Assembly: GCA_000729835.1 (NCBI GenBank)
Contig: JFHB01000022.1
Span: 186,001 to 250,000, forward strand
DNA from: Atkinsonella hypoxylon
Taxonomy: Eukaryota; Ascomycota; Sordariomycetes; Hypocreales; Clavicipitaceae
Direction of reading: 5' to 3'
Length of the DNA stretch: 64,000 bases
Shown piece after piece: positions 23,979 to 34,445 of this stretch. The stretch's first letter is position 1, and each line of letters opens with the position of its first letter. Below the pieces are notes generated by a model. That model did not search any database, was not told the DNA's origin, and was given only the letters and a program-made list of their open reading frames with translations. The position numbers were made by a program, and so were the translations under genes.

Positions 23979-26900
23979 GATTGCAGGTCTTGTGCGATTT
24001 TGGAGGACGCTTGTCTGCTCGGCCTTCTCTAGCAGATGGCTGGCCTCGGCAACATAGAGTCAAGCTTACATGCGCGTGGAAATGAAGATGAGAAGTGAAA
24101 TGGTTCAAAGAATAGCTGACTATTGGATGTCTGTCCCACTTCACAGCTTGGCGGGGTTCGTTGGTTTTGTTTTGCTGGCCTGCAGCACATAACGGAAGGG
24201 TCAACATTTGGGGCATACGCTACAAAGTACCTATCCTGCTTAGCATTGGAGAATGATGGATGTCCTCTCGCTTTGCAATGTCGAGATTTAGGAAATCAAC
24301 ACCAGAGGGCTGGAACGAGGATTTGTAACTTGGACTGCATGCCTCACCTGCCGACCCATGCTCCCGAAGTAAAAGGACAAGCCCGAGCTACCTAACCATC
24401 GAATGCTAGACCACCAGTGAGAACTCAAGTCTTCTTCATCACCCCAATCATCCTACTGAATGGCGCCAGAATGTTTGATAGGCTGGTCCATTTTCTACGC
24501 AGGCAGTGCGTTCGAACCCCGAGCTTCCCAAGCCAAGCAATTGAGGTTCTTCCATATTAGGATGCACTCATTACGCGTAGGATTGAAACTTCGTAACACG
24601 TCGGAAGACTCCAAACCGGACTTGAGGCTGAGCGACTTGAGGGTCGCAACCCAGGAGTTTGCCAGAAGAAAATTATATCCATTTTAGTGCGGTAAGGCCC
24701 AACGAGGTCACGGGACCCACACAGCTTGTAGAAATCCTTCAACCTGTAGCGAAGGGTCTCGATAGCTAACGTGCGTGTTGATGGTATCTGACCTTTTTAA
24801 TGACTTTTGAAGAGGTCATCACCCCAACAATTTATAGCAAAGCACTCTCTGGCAAATCCGGCCAACCTGACCCGACCAAACAAAGAACACCCGCCGGGAT
24901 GCTGTGGTAACGACTGCGCCGCGACGACGCAAGACGCAGAAGCAGACAATGAGTACAGCCTCAGACCCGTGAATTGCCCGGATCACTGCCTGACCTCCAC
25001 ATTCAGAGTCCACAGCTACCGAGAGCTCCGGGTCTGATAGGCCGACTTCAGCGCTATCCACAGAAACGAAGCCTCTGGCGCACTATCAGAATTACGCGTG
25101 TGCGGCGATTGCGTCAGGACGACGGTCACATCTTTTGCTGACCATACAAGGTAGAAGAGGAGTTAAGAGAAACACTCTACTTCGTACAGGTCGTATATCA
25201 TGTGCCCAGGGAAGACGTCGACTACAGACTGGCATTGACCAAGTTAATTCAGTTATATTCATGTTGTCAAGGCCTTCTCATAATCCTCTCTTTGCCCCCC
25301 ACCACACCAAACCCCTTGCATTACCGTCAGTACTAAATTCTGCGAATACAGACTTTTCCCAATGCTTTACGAAGTGCTGAAGAACGGACCATAGGCTGCC
25401 TTGACACCAGGTAGTAGTGCCACTCGAGCAAAGTTTGGGCGTATTGATATGGAACGAAAATGAGAAAATGACATCAAGGCTCATCGTTCCAATTGAGCTT
25501 GCTTTCAATGTCCTTTTGGCAAAGTGACATGCGATCCCCGCCTCAGCGGATCGGCTCTAATCCAGGGGAAACAGTGGCACACAACATTGCCCTAGCGCGT
25601 ATAGCTTACTGACTGAAAACGGCGGCTAAATCACCCTGGCAGCGCATCAGAATAACCTCGAAAAAATGGGTCAGGTGCTGAAAATTAAGTGCGTCGTTCA
25701 CGCGTCTACCGCTGCGGCTTTATGTCAGCAAGGAGGAGAGTTGAATGAGTAGACGACGATGTTTCGACGCCACGATTGTACTTCGAAATTACCACTCGCT
25801 GATTTGATCATACCGTACAGCACGATTCCTGACGCCGCTATTGCCATTCCCACCATTTGAAACCTGGCATGGGTCTTATTTTGATCGATATTGCTCTCAT
25901 TGAGTCTTGATATCGCCAACAGAAGCCATTAAAATGCCCAGTTAGCCCAGCCACAATTACTACTCATACGCAGGCCAGGTCCTCATCTAGCGATCTACAT
26001 ACACTACCTTTTTGAATTACGGATGATAGGGTACCTTTCCCTTGACGTTGCCTTGCTAGAGTTCGGTGCTCCAAGAAGCAATGCGGCTTGCTGTAGGAAG
26101 CTGATACGTACGCCCATCTGCATCGTCGAAAGGCGGGGCCTGGTTCTACCAGAACTGGATCTTGCGCTGATATGGGGTATGAGGGCGAATGGGGCACGGT
26201 CGGTAAGTGTACATGCAAGCCAGAACAGTATTTAAATGCACGAAACCTGAGTCTTTGCAAAGGAAGTCATTGTCATTCCAATTACACAACTGCCCCAAAA
26301 TTGACAGAGTGATCCGTATCTTTGTACTTTCCATCCTGTAGATTATTCAGCTTGTCGTCGTCGAGTCATCGAGAGCCCAGGAACCAAAACCTCAACATTT
26401 TCCATATTAGTTGACAAGTCACCATTGACCAGTGCTTACACCCGAACTAGTGATAGCCTCTCAGACCCGACATAATGTGTACTTATACGAGGAGTCACTA
26501 CATTTACTCGTCTTGTATGGGCGCCGAGACTCAGTTCTGCGGAATGTCGCCGGACTGTATAGACAACAGCCTTGCGTCAAACGGCTGGACGAATAATACA
26601 TGGTTCTTCCCGAAGTTTTCCCTGTATGCTTTCATCGATTCTGATCCGGCAATCCGCTTGCGATGATAGCTATGACGGAGTGTCACTTTATCTACGATTG
26701 AAACTATAATATCAGTTTGAAGTGGACATGACCTAGCCGCAAGCGGTGTGTTGGCAGAACTCGATTTCAACCAATTATGATCTGTCATGATGAAGTTGAG
26801 AACGAGATTGAGTTTCTATATGAAAAAATGCACTTCCGTAGGAGATTACAGATTATCCAGTGTTGCTATCGGCTCTGATGTACTTTTATCGGTACAATCG

Positions 26901-27545
26901 AGCGGCCGGTTCCCATTATTATCCTCCACACTCGCTATCTAGGCTTCGTCTGTTTCGAAATTTGTTACTAAGACGCGAGTGATTTCTGGGACTAAGTTCG
27001 ATGATTGTACTCGTTTCATCGCTACCTTCCTGTCTCCGTGTCACTATAGATTCAAGGTACTCAAGATGTGGTTGAGCAGGCGAATAGAAGAATTGCGGAA
27101 GTTACCGCCATTATATTAAGGGCTAGTCACCATCCGATACTAAGTCCACTCTGCGGTAAAACTATCGCTTCCTAAAGCGTGTTTTGCTTTCAGAAAAGAA
27201 ATAAAATTTAGCAGCAGGCTTATTGTAATCCTTAAAAGTGTGATTCCATCTAATAACAACACGAAGAGGGTCTTCCGTACTACCACACAAGTAGAGAAAT
27301 TGCGAGAGAGGGAACAGTCAACAGTGAGACAAATTAAGAACCGCTAACAAGCCGAAAATTCGCTGCTGCATGGGCTTACAAGAGACACGTCGAGACCATC
27401 CGTCGCTTACGCTCGTCAACAAATGAGACCATTCTGAGAATATATTCGATTAGCTGCATCACACCTTTACATTTACATATTGATGAACCCAACTTAGCAA
27501 ACTCAAAAACACGAATAAGGGAAGAAACCTGTAGCTGTTGGTATA
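23979..27545. other. Intergenic region opening the gene-poor block
   Basis: About 3.6 kb upstream of KAP120 with no supported gene. A frame at 25919-25725 (-) encodes 64 residues with one hydrophobic stretch (MVGMAIAASGIVLYGMI) and looks more protein-like than its surroundings, but no family or flanking exons were found. A frame at 26475-26666 (+) starts MCTYTRSHY, reminiscent of short fungal Cys-rich proteins, and stops without further exons. Confidence 0.45.
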
Positions 27546-27619
27546 ATGATCTGGGTCAAACCTGGCCAACGGAAGAGGGCTAGAACGCTAAAGATTCGTA
27601 CAGGCTGTCAAACATGCAA
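27546..27619 (+). pseudogene. Isolated first exon of a Zn(II)2Cys6 regulator
   Basis: An ATG followed by a basic segment (QRKRARTLKIR) and TGCQTCK, the first half of a fungal zinc cluster, runs into a good donor (AA|GTGAGT) at 27619/27620. Zinc-cluster genes often carry an intron just here. The expected second half (RRVKCDE...CxxC) is not found in the following several hundred bases, so the gene seems truncated. It lies about 3 kb from the UstYa/peptide locus, so it could be the remnant of a pathway regulator, but that is inference. Confidence 0.45.
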
Positions 27620-28295
27620 GTGAGTTCCATATGAGCATTTTTCGCTCCCTGGATGTCGTGATTTGAAACCACTGCACCTATCCCTACCGGCATGGCTAAA
27701 AAAGAAATTTCACATTAGTACGGAATACCAGGCGCTGATTCACGCTGAAGAACGAATTATCTAGTAAATTCCAGCCAATCAGCGTTTGCAAGCATAAGAC
27801 ATGGACCCATCGCACCATACCGAATTAGGGTGGCTCGTAGCTAGGACAGGTGGCTCAACATGTTGCAGGACCCGGCGGCTCGGAGGGCATAAAGCACATT
27901 GACTTTTATTGGCCTCCTAACATACCCCTGTGCTGGCACCATAGCACAGATATAAGCTTCAGAGAGAACCTCCCTTTCCCTTCGCTCTTCTTCCTCCTTC
28001 TAAATATAGTTACCATTCACCAACGCTAACTGGCAGAAGCCGTAAGGCTGGCTAGTCCGTTAAAGAAGGTTGGAAGCTATAGCTAGAAGATGCTGTGACA
28101 TGTAACATGAATTAATGAATTAATGATATATTTTCATAAGTTGTAATGTAAATGAGACTAAGTAACTGATATCAACACGTTAACAGCCTAGCTCCCTTAA
28201 TAGCTTCTGTAGTTGAATTGCTGAGGGTGTCAGACACGACTTTGAAACGCCACTCCCTCTGAGTCGCTAAGGTACTCTGCATGCCACTCCGAAAA
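27620..28295. other. Intergenic, AT-rich
   Basis: No gene seen. The sequence is AT-rich in its second half. Confidence 0.45.
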
Positions 28296-28737
28296 GAGTA
28301 TCCTTAATCGGCGCTGCACCGGAAAATCCTCGAACGCTGTATCTAACCTAAATTAGCTGGATAGTATGGTTTCTTCACCCTATAGTGCAAAACATACATA
28401 AAGTCATAGAAGCTATACCCCTTACTACAATAAAGTCTGTTATATTGTAATTTGTAATAATTCCTCTACAGCTAATTTACGTAAAAAAAACGCAATTTTT
28501 GCTGCTTTATTTCATTATATATATATATATATATGCAAAAGGGTAACTAATTATTCTAGGCCCTTATAAGCTTTTGAAAGACACAAGTTTAATACGTAGC
28601 TATTGCAGTGGCTAGACCTCCCTATACACATCACATCACATGTAGAGAGAGGCGTGAGATGTAGCTGCATCACAATTGTGGGTCCGGAAGCAGCGGAAAA
28701 ATATAGCGGTTTTTTACAGCGCCGATTAGGGAAACTC
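28296..28737 (+). mobile_element. TIR-bounded non-autonomous element (MITE), copy 1
   Basis: The left end GAGTATCCTTAATCGGCGCTG matches, as an inverted repeat, the right end CAGCGCCGATTAGGGAAACTC. It has no coding capacity and is 442 bp long. It is collinear with copy 2 (31990-32488), sharing blocks such as CACAATAAAGTCTGTTATATTGTAATTT, AGCTATTGCAGT.GCTAGACC and GATGTAGCTGCATCACAATTGT. It contains an (AT)n tract at about 28517-28534. The superfamily was not determined and the target duplication is unclear. Confidence 0.7.
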
Positions 28738-28810
28738 TTCCGAGGAGCTGTGGAGAGGAAGGCCCTAGTAGGTCCATCGAGATAAGTATACACACAAGCC
28801 GACTATGCCC

Positions 28811-28951
28811 CCTTGTAACCTAATTTGACCAGCACTAAGTGACTTCGCTTAACCATGAAAGATGTCTTAGCTAACCATTCTCACCCTTATGATCAGGTCC
28901 CTCTAAAGGTCAGACGAGGTTACTTAGTGGTGTTCAGGCTAGGTTACAAGG
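28811..28951. mobile_element. Small palindromic element with ~33-bp inverted ends
   Basis: Left end CCTTGTAACCTAATTTGACC, continuing to about 28843, pairs with the reverse complement of the right end CCTTGTAACCTAGCCTGAAC at about 80% identity. It is only about 140 bp and non-coding, and it lies just 3' of MITE copy 1. It could be a mini-MITE or a solo palindrome. Confidence 0.45.
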
Positions 28952-30415
28952 AGTGACAAGTTGGCGATTTCGGTTATAAAGTACCAGATAGTAACGGAAT
29001 AGCAACTACCGCGACGTGGAGAAGGTGGAGAAAGCGGGGAAGACGAGGAATGCGGGGGTGTCGTAAAAAATACGACGTGGCCACGCCACGCTGTACAATC
29101 TATCCTTCTTTAATTTTGCATCCGTGACCTTAACAGGGGGGAAGGAGCCTAAAATTGTATAGAAATAAATGTATCTTTTAGTAGCGTTTATACCCTATAT
29201 ATCTACCTTGTGCCTCCTTGGCAGCTTCTAGCCTATAGAGTATAGAATGCACTATATACCTAAGTGATCTGCTAGTATAGCATTCTAAACGCTTATCATA
29301 GCTTTATATAATATCTTTCTACTTAGATAATTAAGAGAATATTTTAAGTTAATCTAATGCTAGGCCTGTATAGTCTCTGTACACTAGATATAGCTGTTAG
29401 CGAGTACCTAAAAGAGGGGCTTGTATCTCTGCAAAATCATATAGGGGTTGTATTGTATGTTCGGTTGAGCCCCCTTATATACTGTGCAACAGGGGGAGAC
29501 AGGGGTGGAGGGGCAGGCGAGGGGCACGGAAGGCATGGCAGTGGACGGTGATTAGCCGGAGAACACTATGTTAATTTACAGAATGACGATTCCATGGTCA
29601 AAGGCAGCGAAGAACAGGTACTTAGAAAGAAAACTTTCTAGGCTCTTCATTGACGTCGCGCTGGATCGGCCAGCCCGCAGGCGCTCTTGTGTAGCACGCT
29701 TAGTACGTGATGCTCTTTGGCGGCTGGGCAGAAGAACAACCCGGATCGTATGTTCCGAGTCAGCCTTATCTCGACGGAGACGTCCCAAAATATGTTGCCG
29801 CAGCAAGTTTGGAAGGGGTGAGATAAGGAGTGTGTGGGGGGCAGAACACCACTATCCATACGGCAGGCGGATTTGAGGTTTCGACGAAGGACGAAAGCCT
29901 TCACAGTAGGTATCCCTGTAAACTGAATATGCCGGCATTTCCCCAGTGTATCATTGTTGCCAGTCTCGGTTCTTTTGGTCGGTACTCTTTCTAATGAGCG
30001 CGTTTCAGTGACACGTTACCTGTCTGAACTTTACCGGTAAAGTGAGGGTTATGCCATACTTAGACTTGAAGATACCTAATACTGGGCAAGACTTGCTGCA
30101 TCAACCTCTGTACCTAGCTTCTGCCAATATTTGACCGAGCCGGGTGTCTTAGCATTTCCATCATTTTCATGGCGAATGTTGACAGAAGGATTTAGTTATG
30201 GGCATCATACGTGTGCGGAAGCAAAGCGGAAGATACGCCAGAGACGCAATCCAACAAAACTGAAGCTTTGTAAATTTTGTAGTACTATCCACTATCATAC
30301 TGACGCTGCTGCTGTAGGCAACTTCGTTTGTAAAAAGGAGTTCAAAGACTGGAATGTTGAATTCCATGTCATTGTGCAGTCGTATCTCCTACCAATTCTC
30401 ATACCCATCTCCGGC
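28952..30415. other. Repeat-rich intergenic DNA
   Basis: No supported gene. A G-rich stretch near 29020-29060 and AT-rich DNA at 29150-29380 are visible. The open frame at 29568-29876 (+) is basic and low-complexity, without family resemblance. Confidence 0.45.
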
Positions 30416-30639
30416 CTAGGGGTTGACATCACGCTTGTCGCTGATCAATGCCCAAACATGGTCATCATCGCCTTTTCCAGTATCAACACCGCGCTCCTGA
30501 GCAGCTAAAGGTCATGTCAGCCAGCGTCTCGACGCATACCAAAACAGATTATTTTGAAAAGCAACGCACCATTCATCGGAGAGGCATAGATATTAGCCAA
30601 AAAGCACATGACAACCATAGCGACCTTGTTCATCTGCAT
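30416..30639 (-). CDS. Putative secreted precursor peptide (RiPP-like), 52 residues
   Basis: Two exons, 30639-30570 and 30504-30416, flank a 65-bp intron with donor GTGCGT, branch GCTGACAT and acceptor CTTTAG. Residues 1-20 form a signal peptide (MNKVAMVVMCFLANIYAS). The mature part is short and Gly/Asp-rich, ending DDDHVWALISDKRDVNP. Lys-Arg at 47-48 is a Kex2-type site. The stretch HVWALISD before it has the aromatic-then-aliphatic layout of dikaritin cores (WALI, compare YAIG in ustiloxin). The promoter looks real: a TATA-like box about 130 bases upstream, then a long CA/CT-rich leader. There is only one candidate core copy, unlike most dikaritin precursors. An intact UstYa-family gene starts 2.5 kb away, divergently. 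The alternative is an ordinary small secreted protein. The gene model is fairly firm; the RiPP role is inference. Confidence 0.5.
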
Positions 30640-30768
30640 GATGGAGGTTGATTTGAGATTCTGATTATAGAAGTAGGTCTTGACTGAAAAGTATTGACTC
30701 AAAAAGGTAGAATTGTGAGGGTGTTTGTGCTGGAGTGAAGAGAGGTTGTTCGAAGGAGAGCGCAAGGT

Positions 30769-30777
30769 CTATTTATC
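30769..30777 (-). promoter_or_regulatory. TATA-like box of the small secreted peptide gene
   Basis: Reads GATAAATAG on the minus strand, about 130 bases before the ATG, and is followed by a pyrimidine- and CA-rich leader typical of strongly expressed fungal genes. Confidence 0.4.
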
Positions 30778-31594
30778 ATTGAGTCTGGTTATGTTGCTCA
30801 GGGCTGACGAAAGAAGCGCCCAACATGAAGCTTCATCGAATTGTATACAGACTCCGTCGTAACTTGGCTTCCGGTGAAGCGACCTCAATTCTACCCTTTG
30901 TAGTGCTATTCCAAGGCTGTGGGCAGTCCAAAGTTCGGCAATCAGAAACTCGGCATTTGAAAGAGCTAAGGTGACGTTTCTTCATCGTTGGTGTTGAAAA
31001 ATAACGCAATAATACCCTGTATTTTAGCCTGTGTTTAAAATATATTAAGCTTAATGCAGGACTTTTGGAAAGACTCCATACAAAATTTCTACTTAGTACG
31101 ACGCAGAGCGTTACCGCACGTCTTGTTGTCATGAGAAAGTAGATGCCGAGTTAAATTTTAGAAGAGAAAAGTCTACCCCGAAAAGATATAAGTTCATTCG
31201 GCATTTCTATCGTCAGTAGGCTCTTATCGAGATTCTACACCAATTACAAGAATTAATTGATGATTGTCTCCTTCTCTAGCACTTTTTGAACTTTGCATGA
31301 CTAGTGAATACAGTCGTGATCGCCTGCTGGTGGCCTGAAATGGCTTTTGTCGAGGTCTAGACGTGATCGTTATAATATTATATGCCGCTCTCTTATCAAA
31401 AAGTAATATTACGGTTATGTAGACTGTAACCCTCGGAAAAACTTGATTCGATAGAGGAGAGAAAGTAGCTTATTTCTGTGGTGTAACAATTACTATGCGT
31501 TCATGCGATGAAACCGTCTTATCGTTGCAACCTATCTCCATTCTATCTACCGGACAAAAAAAAAAAATTAGATCTGCAGTAGGAGCCCTTAGCG
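30778..31594. other. Intergenic upstream of the small peptide gene
   Basis: No gene seen. AT-rich, with short open frames only. Confidence 0.45.
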
Positions 31595-31981
31595 GGGTTC
31601 CAGTAAATCTCAGGTCCAGCGTATGTGTAGATTGGTCCAGAGTGGAGCCAAAAAGGGTGTATTTTTTGCAGGCGGTGAAGCTTTTAGCATATGCAGAATG
31701 CACAGTGTATTAGTGCGAATTAACATTTTTATATTTAGTGGTATATACACTAATATATAGTAGTATAGTACTAATATCTAGTGGTATAGTGCACTAATAT
31801 CTAGTGGTATAGTGCACTAATACCTAGTAGTATAGTGCTATAGAAATGCACTCTAGATCTCTTGCTTAGAAATTAATACTGTATACTCAGCATATGCCAT
31901 TCTGCCTAAATCTACACCCGCTCTGGCTCCACTCTGGACCAATCTACACATACGCTGGACCTGAGATTTACTGTACACCCG
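31595..31981. mobile_element. Mutator-like MITE with long inverted repeats and 9-bp target duplication
   Basis: About 387 bp. The ends are inverted repeats of about 80 bp. A 50-bp core at 31601-31648 (CAGTAAATCTCAGGTCCAGC onwards) is repeated in reverse at about 31926-31973 with essentially no mismatch, and the outer and inner parts are diverged. CCCTTAGCG flanks both sides (31586-31594 and 31982-31990). Long TIRs with a 9-bp duplication are the hallmark of MULE-type elements. There is no transposase. The interior holds four or more tandem units of about 24 bp (CTAGTGGTATAGTGCACTAA type, 31733-31843). Confidence 0.7.
31733..31843. repeat. Tandem repeat inside the MULE-like MITE
   Basis: Imperfect units of roughly 24 bp containing AGTGGTATAGTGCACTAATA. 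Confidence 0.65.
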
Positions 31982-31989
31982 CCCTTAGC

Positions 31990-32488
31990 GAGTATCACTA
32001 ATCGGCGCTGTACCGGAAAATCCTGTATCTAACCCGATTCAGCTAGATAGATTGATACCTACACCCTATAGCGTGATATATATTTAAAGTTATACATGCT
32101 ATACCCCTCACCACAATAAAGTCTGTTATATTGTAATTTTCTATTGATTCCTCTATAGCCTGCGCCTAGGCTACAGCTGATTCGCTTAAAACACGATTTC
32201 CGCTGTTTTCTTTAGTTATATACACATTTAATAGGCCAAATAATTGTTCTGGGCTCTCTAACTCTAAGAACTTAGCCTAACCAGTAGTGCAAGTAGGGGC
32301 TGCATAATGCATCCCTTGCAAGTTTCTGAGAGATATAAATTTAACACGCAGCTATTGCAGTTGCTAGACCCTATATAAATTACATGTGGAGGCGTGTGAT
32401 GGATGGAGGATGTAGCTGCATCACAATTGTCGGTCCGGAAGCAGCGGAAAGATACAGCGATTTTTTACAGCGCCGATTAGGGAAACTC
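31990..32488 (+). mobile_element. TIR-bounded non-autonomous element (MITE), copy 2
   Basis: Same family and orientation as copy 1. The left end GAGTATCACTAATCGGCGCTG is inverted relative to the right end CAGCGCCGATTAGGGAAACTC. It is 499 bp, with an internal stretch near 32250-32320 that copy 1 lacks. The MULE-like element abuts its left end, and the 9-bp duplication runs into this TIR, so the MULE-like element probably inserted at or beside the end of this copy. Confidence 0.7.
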
Positions 32489-33175
32489 ACCCTCAGCGTC
32501 TTATTCATGGCATATGCTACCGAGTAGTGATACTTGCAGATACTCTGTTTTCAACCTAACGAATTGCACATATATCGAACCTTGCCTATATAGGTTCGGA
32601 ACATTGTACGGGGCTCTAGGGTCTGCTTGTCTCCGAAATCTAAAAGTCTCATCGAACATGACAGCAAGAGGAGCAGATACAAAGAGATATATACAGATCT
32701 TATAGACACAATAAGAAAATACAGGGGTTAGAAAGGTCAAGATGTAAATTCAAGAAACCTGAAACACTGTATGGGAGGGGAGTCGCAAGATTTGAGACAT
32801 TGACTCTCATCGCCATTAGGGACTGGCATTCTTCGGCATATAGAGCCGGATAAAATCTAAACTATGAAAGGAATCCTTGTTGAAACAAGAAAGTTCAATA
32901 AGCGAGATATCGAATTTTGCTGTGGTTCGTCAAATCTGAAATAAGAGAGGGAAAACTTAATTATTGTACAGCACATACTTGGCAATTGAGGTATGTTCTA
33001 TGAGGGACTCGATCACTTATCTGAACCGTCTATCCGCTTTCGACTATTGTGAAGTATAATTAACCTCAATCCAGCTTCAGACCTGAGGGCACCCATGAAA
33101 ATTCTAAGTTATTCGCTCTAGGACTATCCTCCAATTATCTCCTTACTACAACTGCGTCTTGTCTGATACTTAAAA
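32489..33175. other. Promoter-side DNA of the UstYa-family gene
   Basis: About 690 bp without a gene. Confidence 0.45.
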
Positions 33176-34445
33176 ATGCCAGCTTTTGAAAAATCGGACA
33201 ATCTCGAGTATATGCCTGTCGATTCCTTATCCGAAGGTGGTAATGAGGATGACGGCTTAATCAACTACAGAAGGAGGCCCGTTGATAATCGCATAAAAAG
33301 ATTTTGCGGTTACGCTGCTCGAATTGCTGGCCTTTTGCTCTACTCTATTCTTCTTACCATGGTGGTTTCGCTGTGGAGGAAGAATGAAAGATTGCACGGC
33401 CCGGGAGTTATCAACAGTGGGTTCTAAGAGTCCTCCTAATAAATCTGCAGATGAAGTATTGACGAATTGCAACAGCGCCGTTAACTCCGTATATTCGTTA
33501 CGAGGAAAAATTCTTTCCAAAGATGGATACTCACAATTATAGCATAATGGGCCCACCGAGCCCAGAAGTCGATGCCAGATGGGCCGAACTAACGCAGTGT
33601 AAGTCATAATGCTGTGTAGATGTTGAATCTTTGCTGATGGTCTCGGATTCAGTCTTTTTCACCGAGTATCCCTATGAGGAGATGAAAAAGCTAGGAAGAG
33701 AGAATGAAGCTATACAATTGCCCAACGGTAAGCACAACCAAGGAATTGATATAGGTACCAATGTTGAATGAATATATGTTGAACTCTAAGTAGGAAACTT
33801 TATAGTCTTATACACTGTCAACCACCTACTGCACTGTTTGGTATGTTTTTGATCTGTGAGATGCACATTTGGACGGGCGACGTGGGGATCTAATCTGTAT
33901 AGAAACGTCTACACAAATCGCGACATCCAGATTACTACTTTCCGAATATGACGGAGGAAGAAAAAATCAAGGGGAACAAGCATGACAGTAGGTATCTCAG
34001 GACATCAGGATTGATTTTACTTTGATTAACTCTTTGCAGTGCATTGCTTGGAGGATCTCGTCCAGGAAGTCATTTGTCACGCTGATACTGCTCCATATAC
34101 AACGCGTTGGTACCAGAAAGACCCTCGCCCAAGTGGGAACTCGGACATAGGCCACGAATGCGTCAACTGGGACATGCTTAAGGCTGAGCTTAGACGTAAG
34201 CATGTCGACCCTTGGGAACCTGGGCTTTTGATCCACCCTATTTTTGGTAAGCCATTATCAGCACTATATGTGATCAAAGCTAAAATGTTGATCGATTAGG
34301 CCCGGTAGTACCAGATGGAAGGAAAACCGTCTTCCCGGAAAGAATGGGCTTCCCAAGTGATTTCCTGCATGTTGGGGAGACCGAAGAGGAGTATCAGCAG
34401 CGAATTCACGAGCTTGGTATTAGCTCTGGCAGAGACCCAGATTAA
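33176..34445 (+). CDS. UstYa-family (DUF3328) oxidase-like protein
   Basis: Seven exons (33176-33416, 33476-33598, 33653-33727, 33794-33840, 33903-33987, 34040-34246, 34300-34445) with introns of 52-66 bp, all GT...AG, join without a stop into 307 residues. UstYa proteins act in fungal mycotoxin and RiPP pathways (ustiloxin, cyclochlorotine, phomopsin), forming macrocycles or oxidising peptide side chains at the ER/Golgi membrane. Features seen: a cytosolic N terminus (EYMPVDS), one transmembrane helix at about 47-66, GPPSPEVDARW, and both hallmark HxxHC motifs, HLLHC (157-161) and HDMHC (189-193, split by an intron). Then come CHADTAPYTTRW and ECVNWDMLKAE, both typical of the family. Intact splice sites in a decayed neighbourhood argue for a functional gene. 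The only plausible partner in view is the small peptide gene at 30.4-30.6 kb. The substrate is unknown. Confidence 0.88.

Noticed and set aside
24500..24530. GTTCGAACCCC resembling a tRNA T arm
   Set aside because: No cloverleaf could be drawn around it.
30131..30508. 125-residue open frame (+) opposite the small secreted peptide gene
   Set aside because: Antisense to the second exon and intron of the better-supported peptide gene, with no domain.
32501..32740. Open frames on both strands between MITE copy 2 and the UstYa-family gene, considered as a second precursor
   Set aside because: No signal peptide and no Kex2-type repeat structure.
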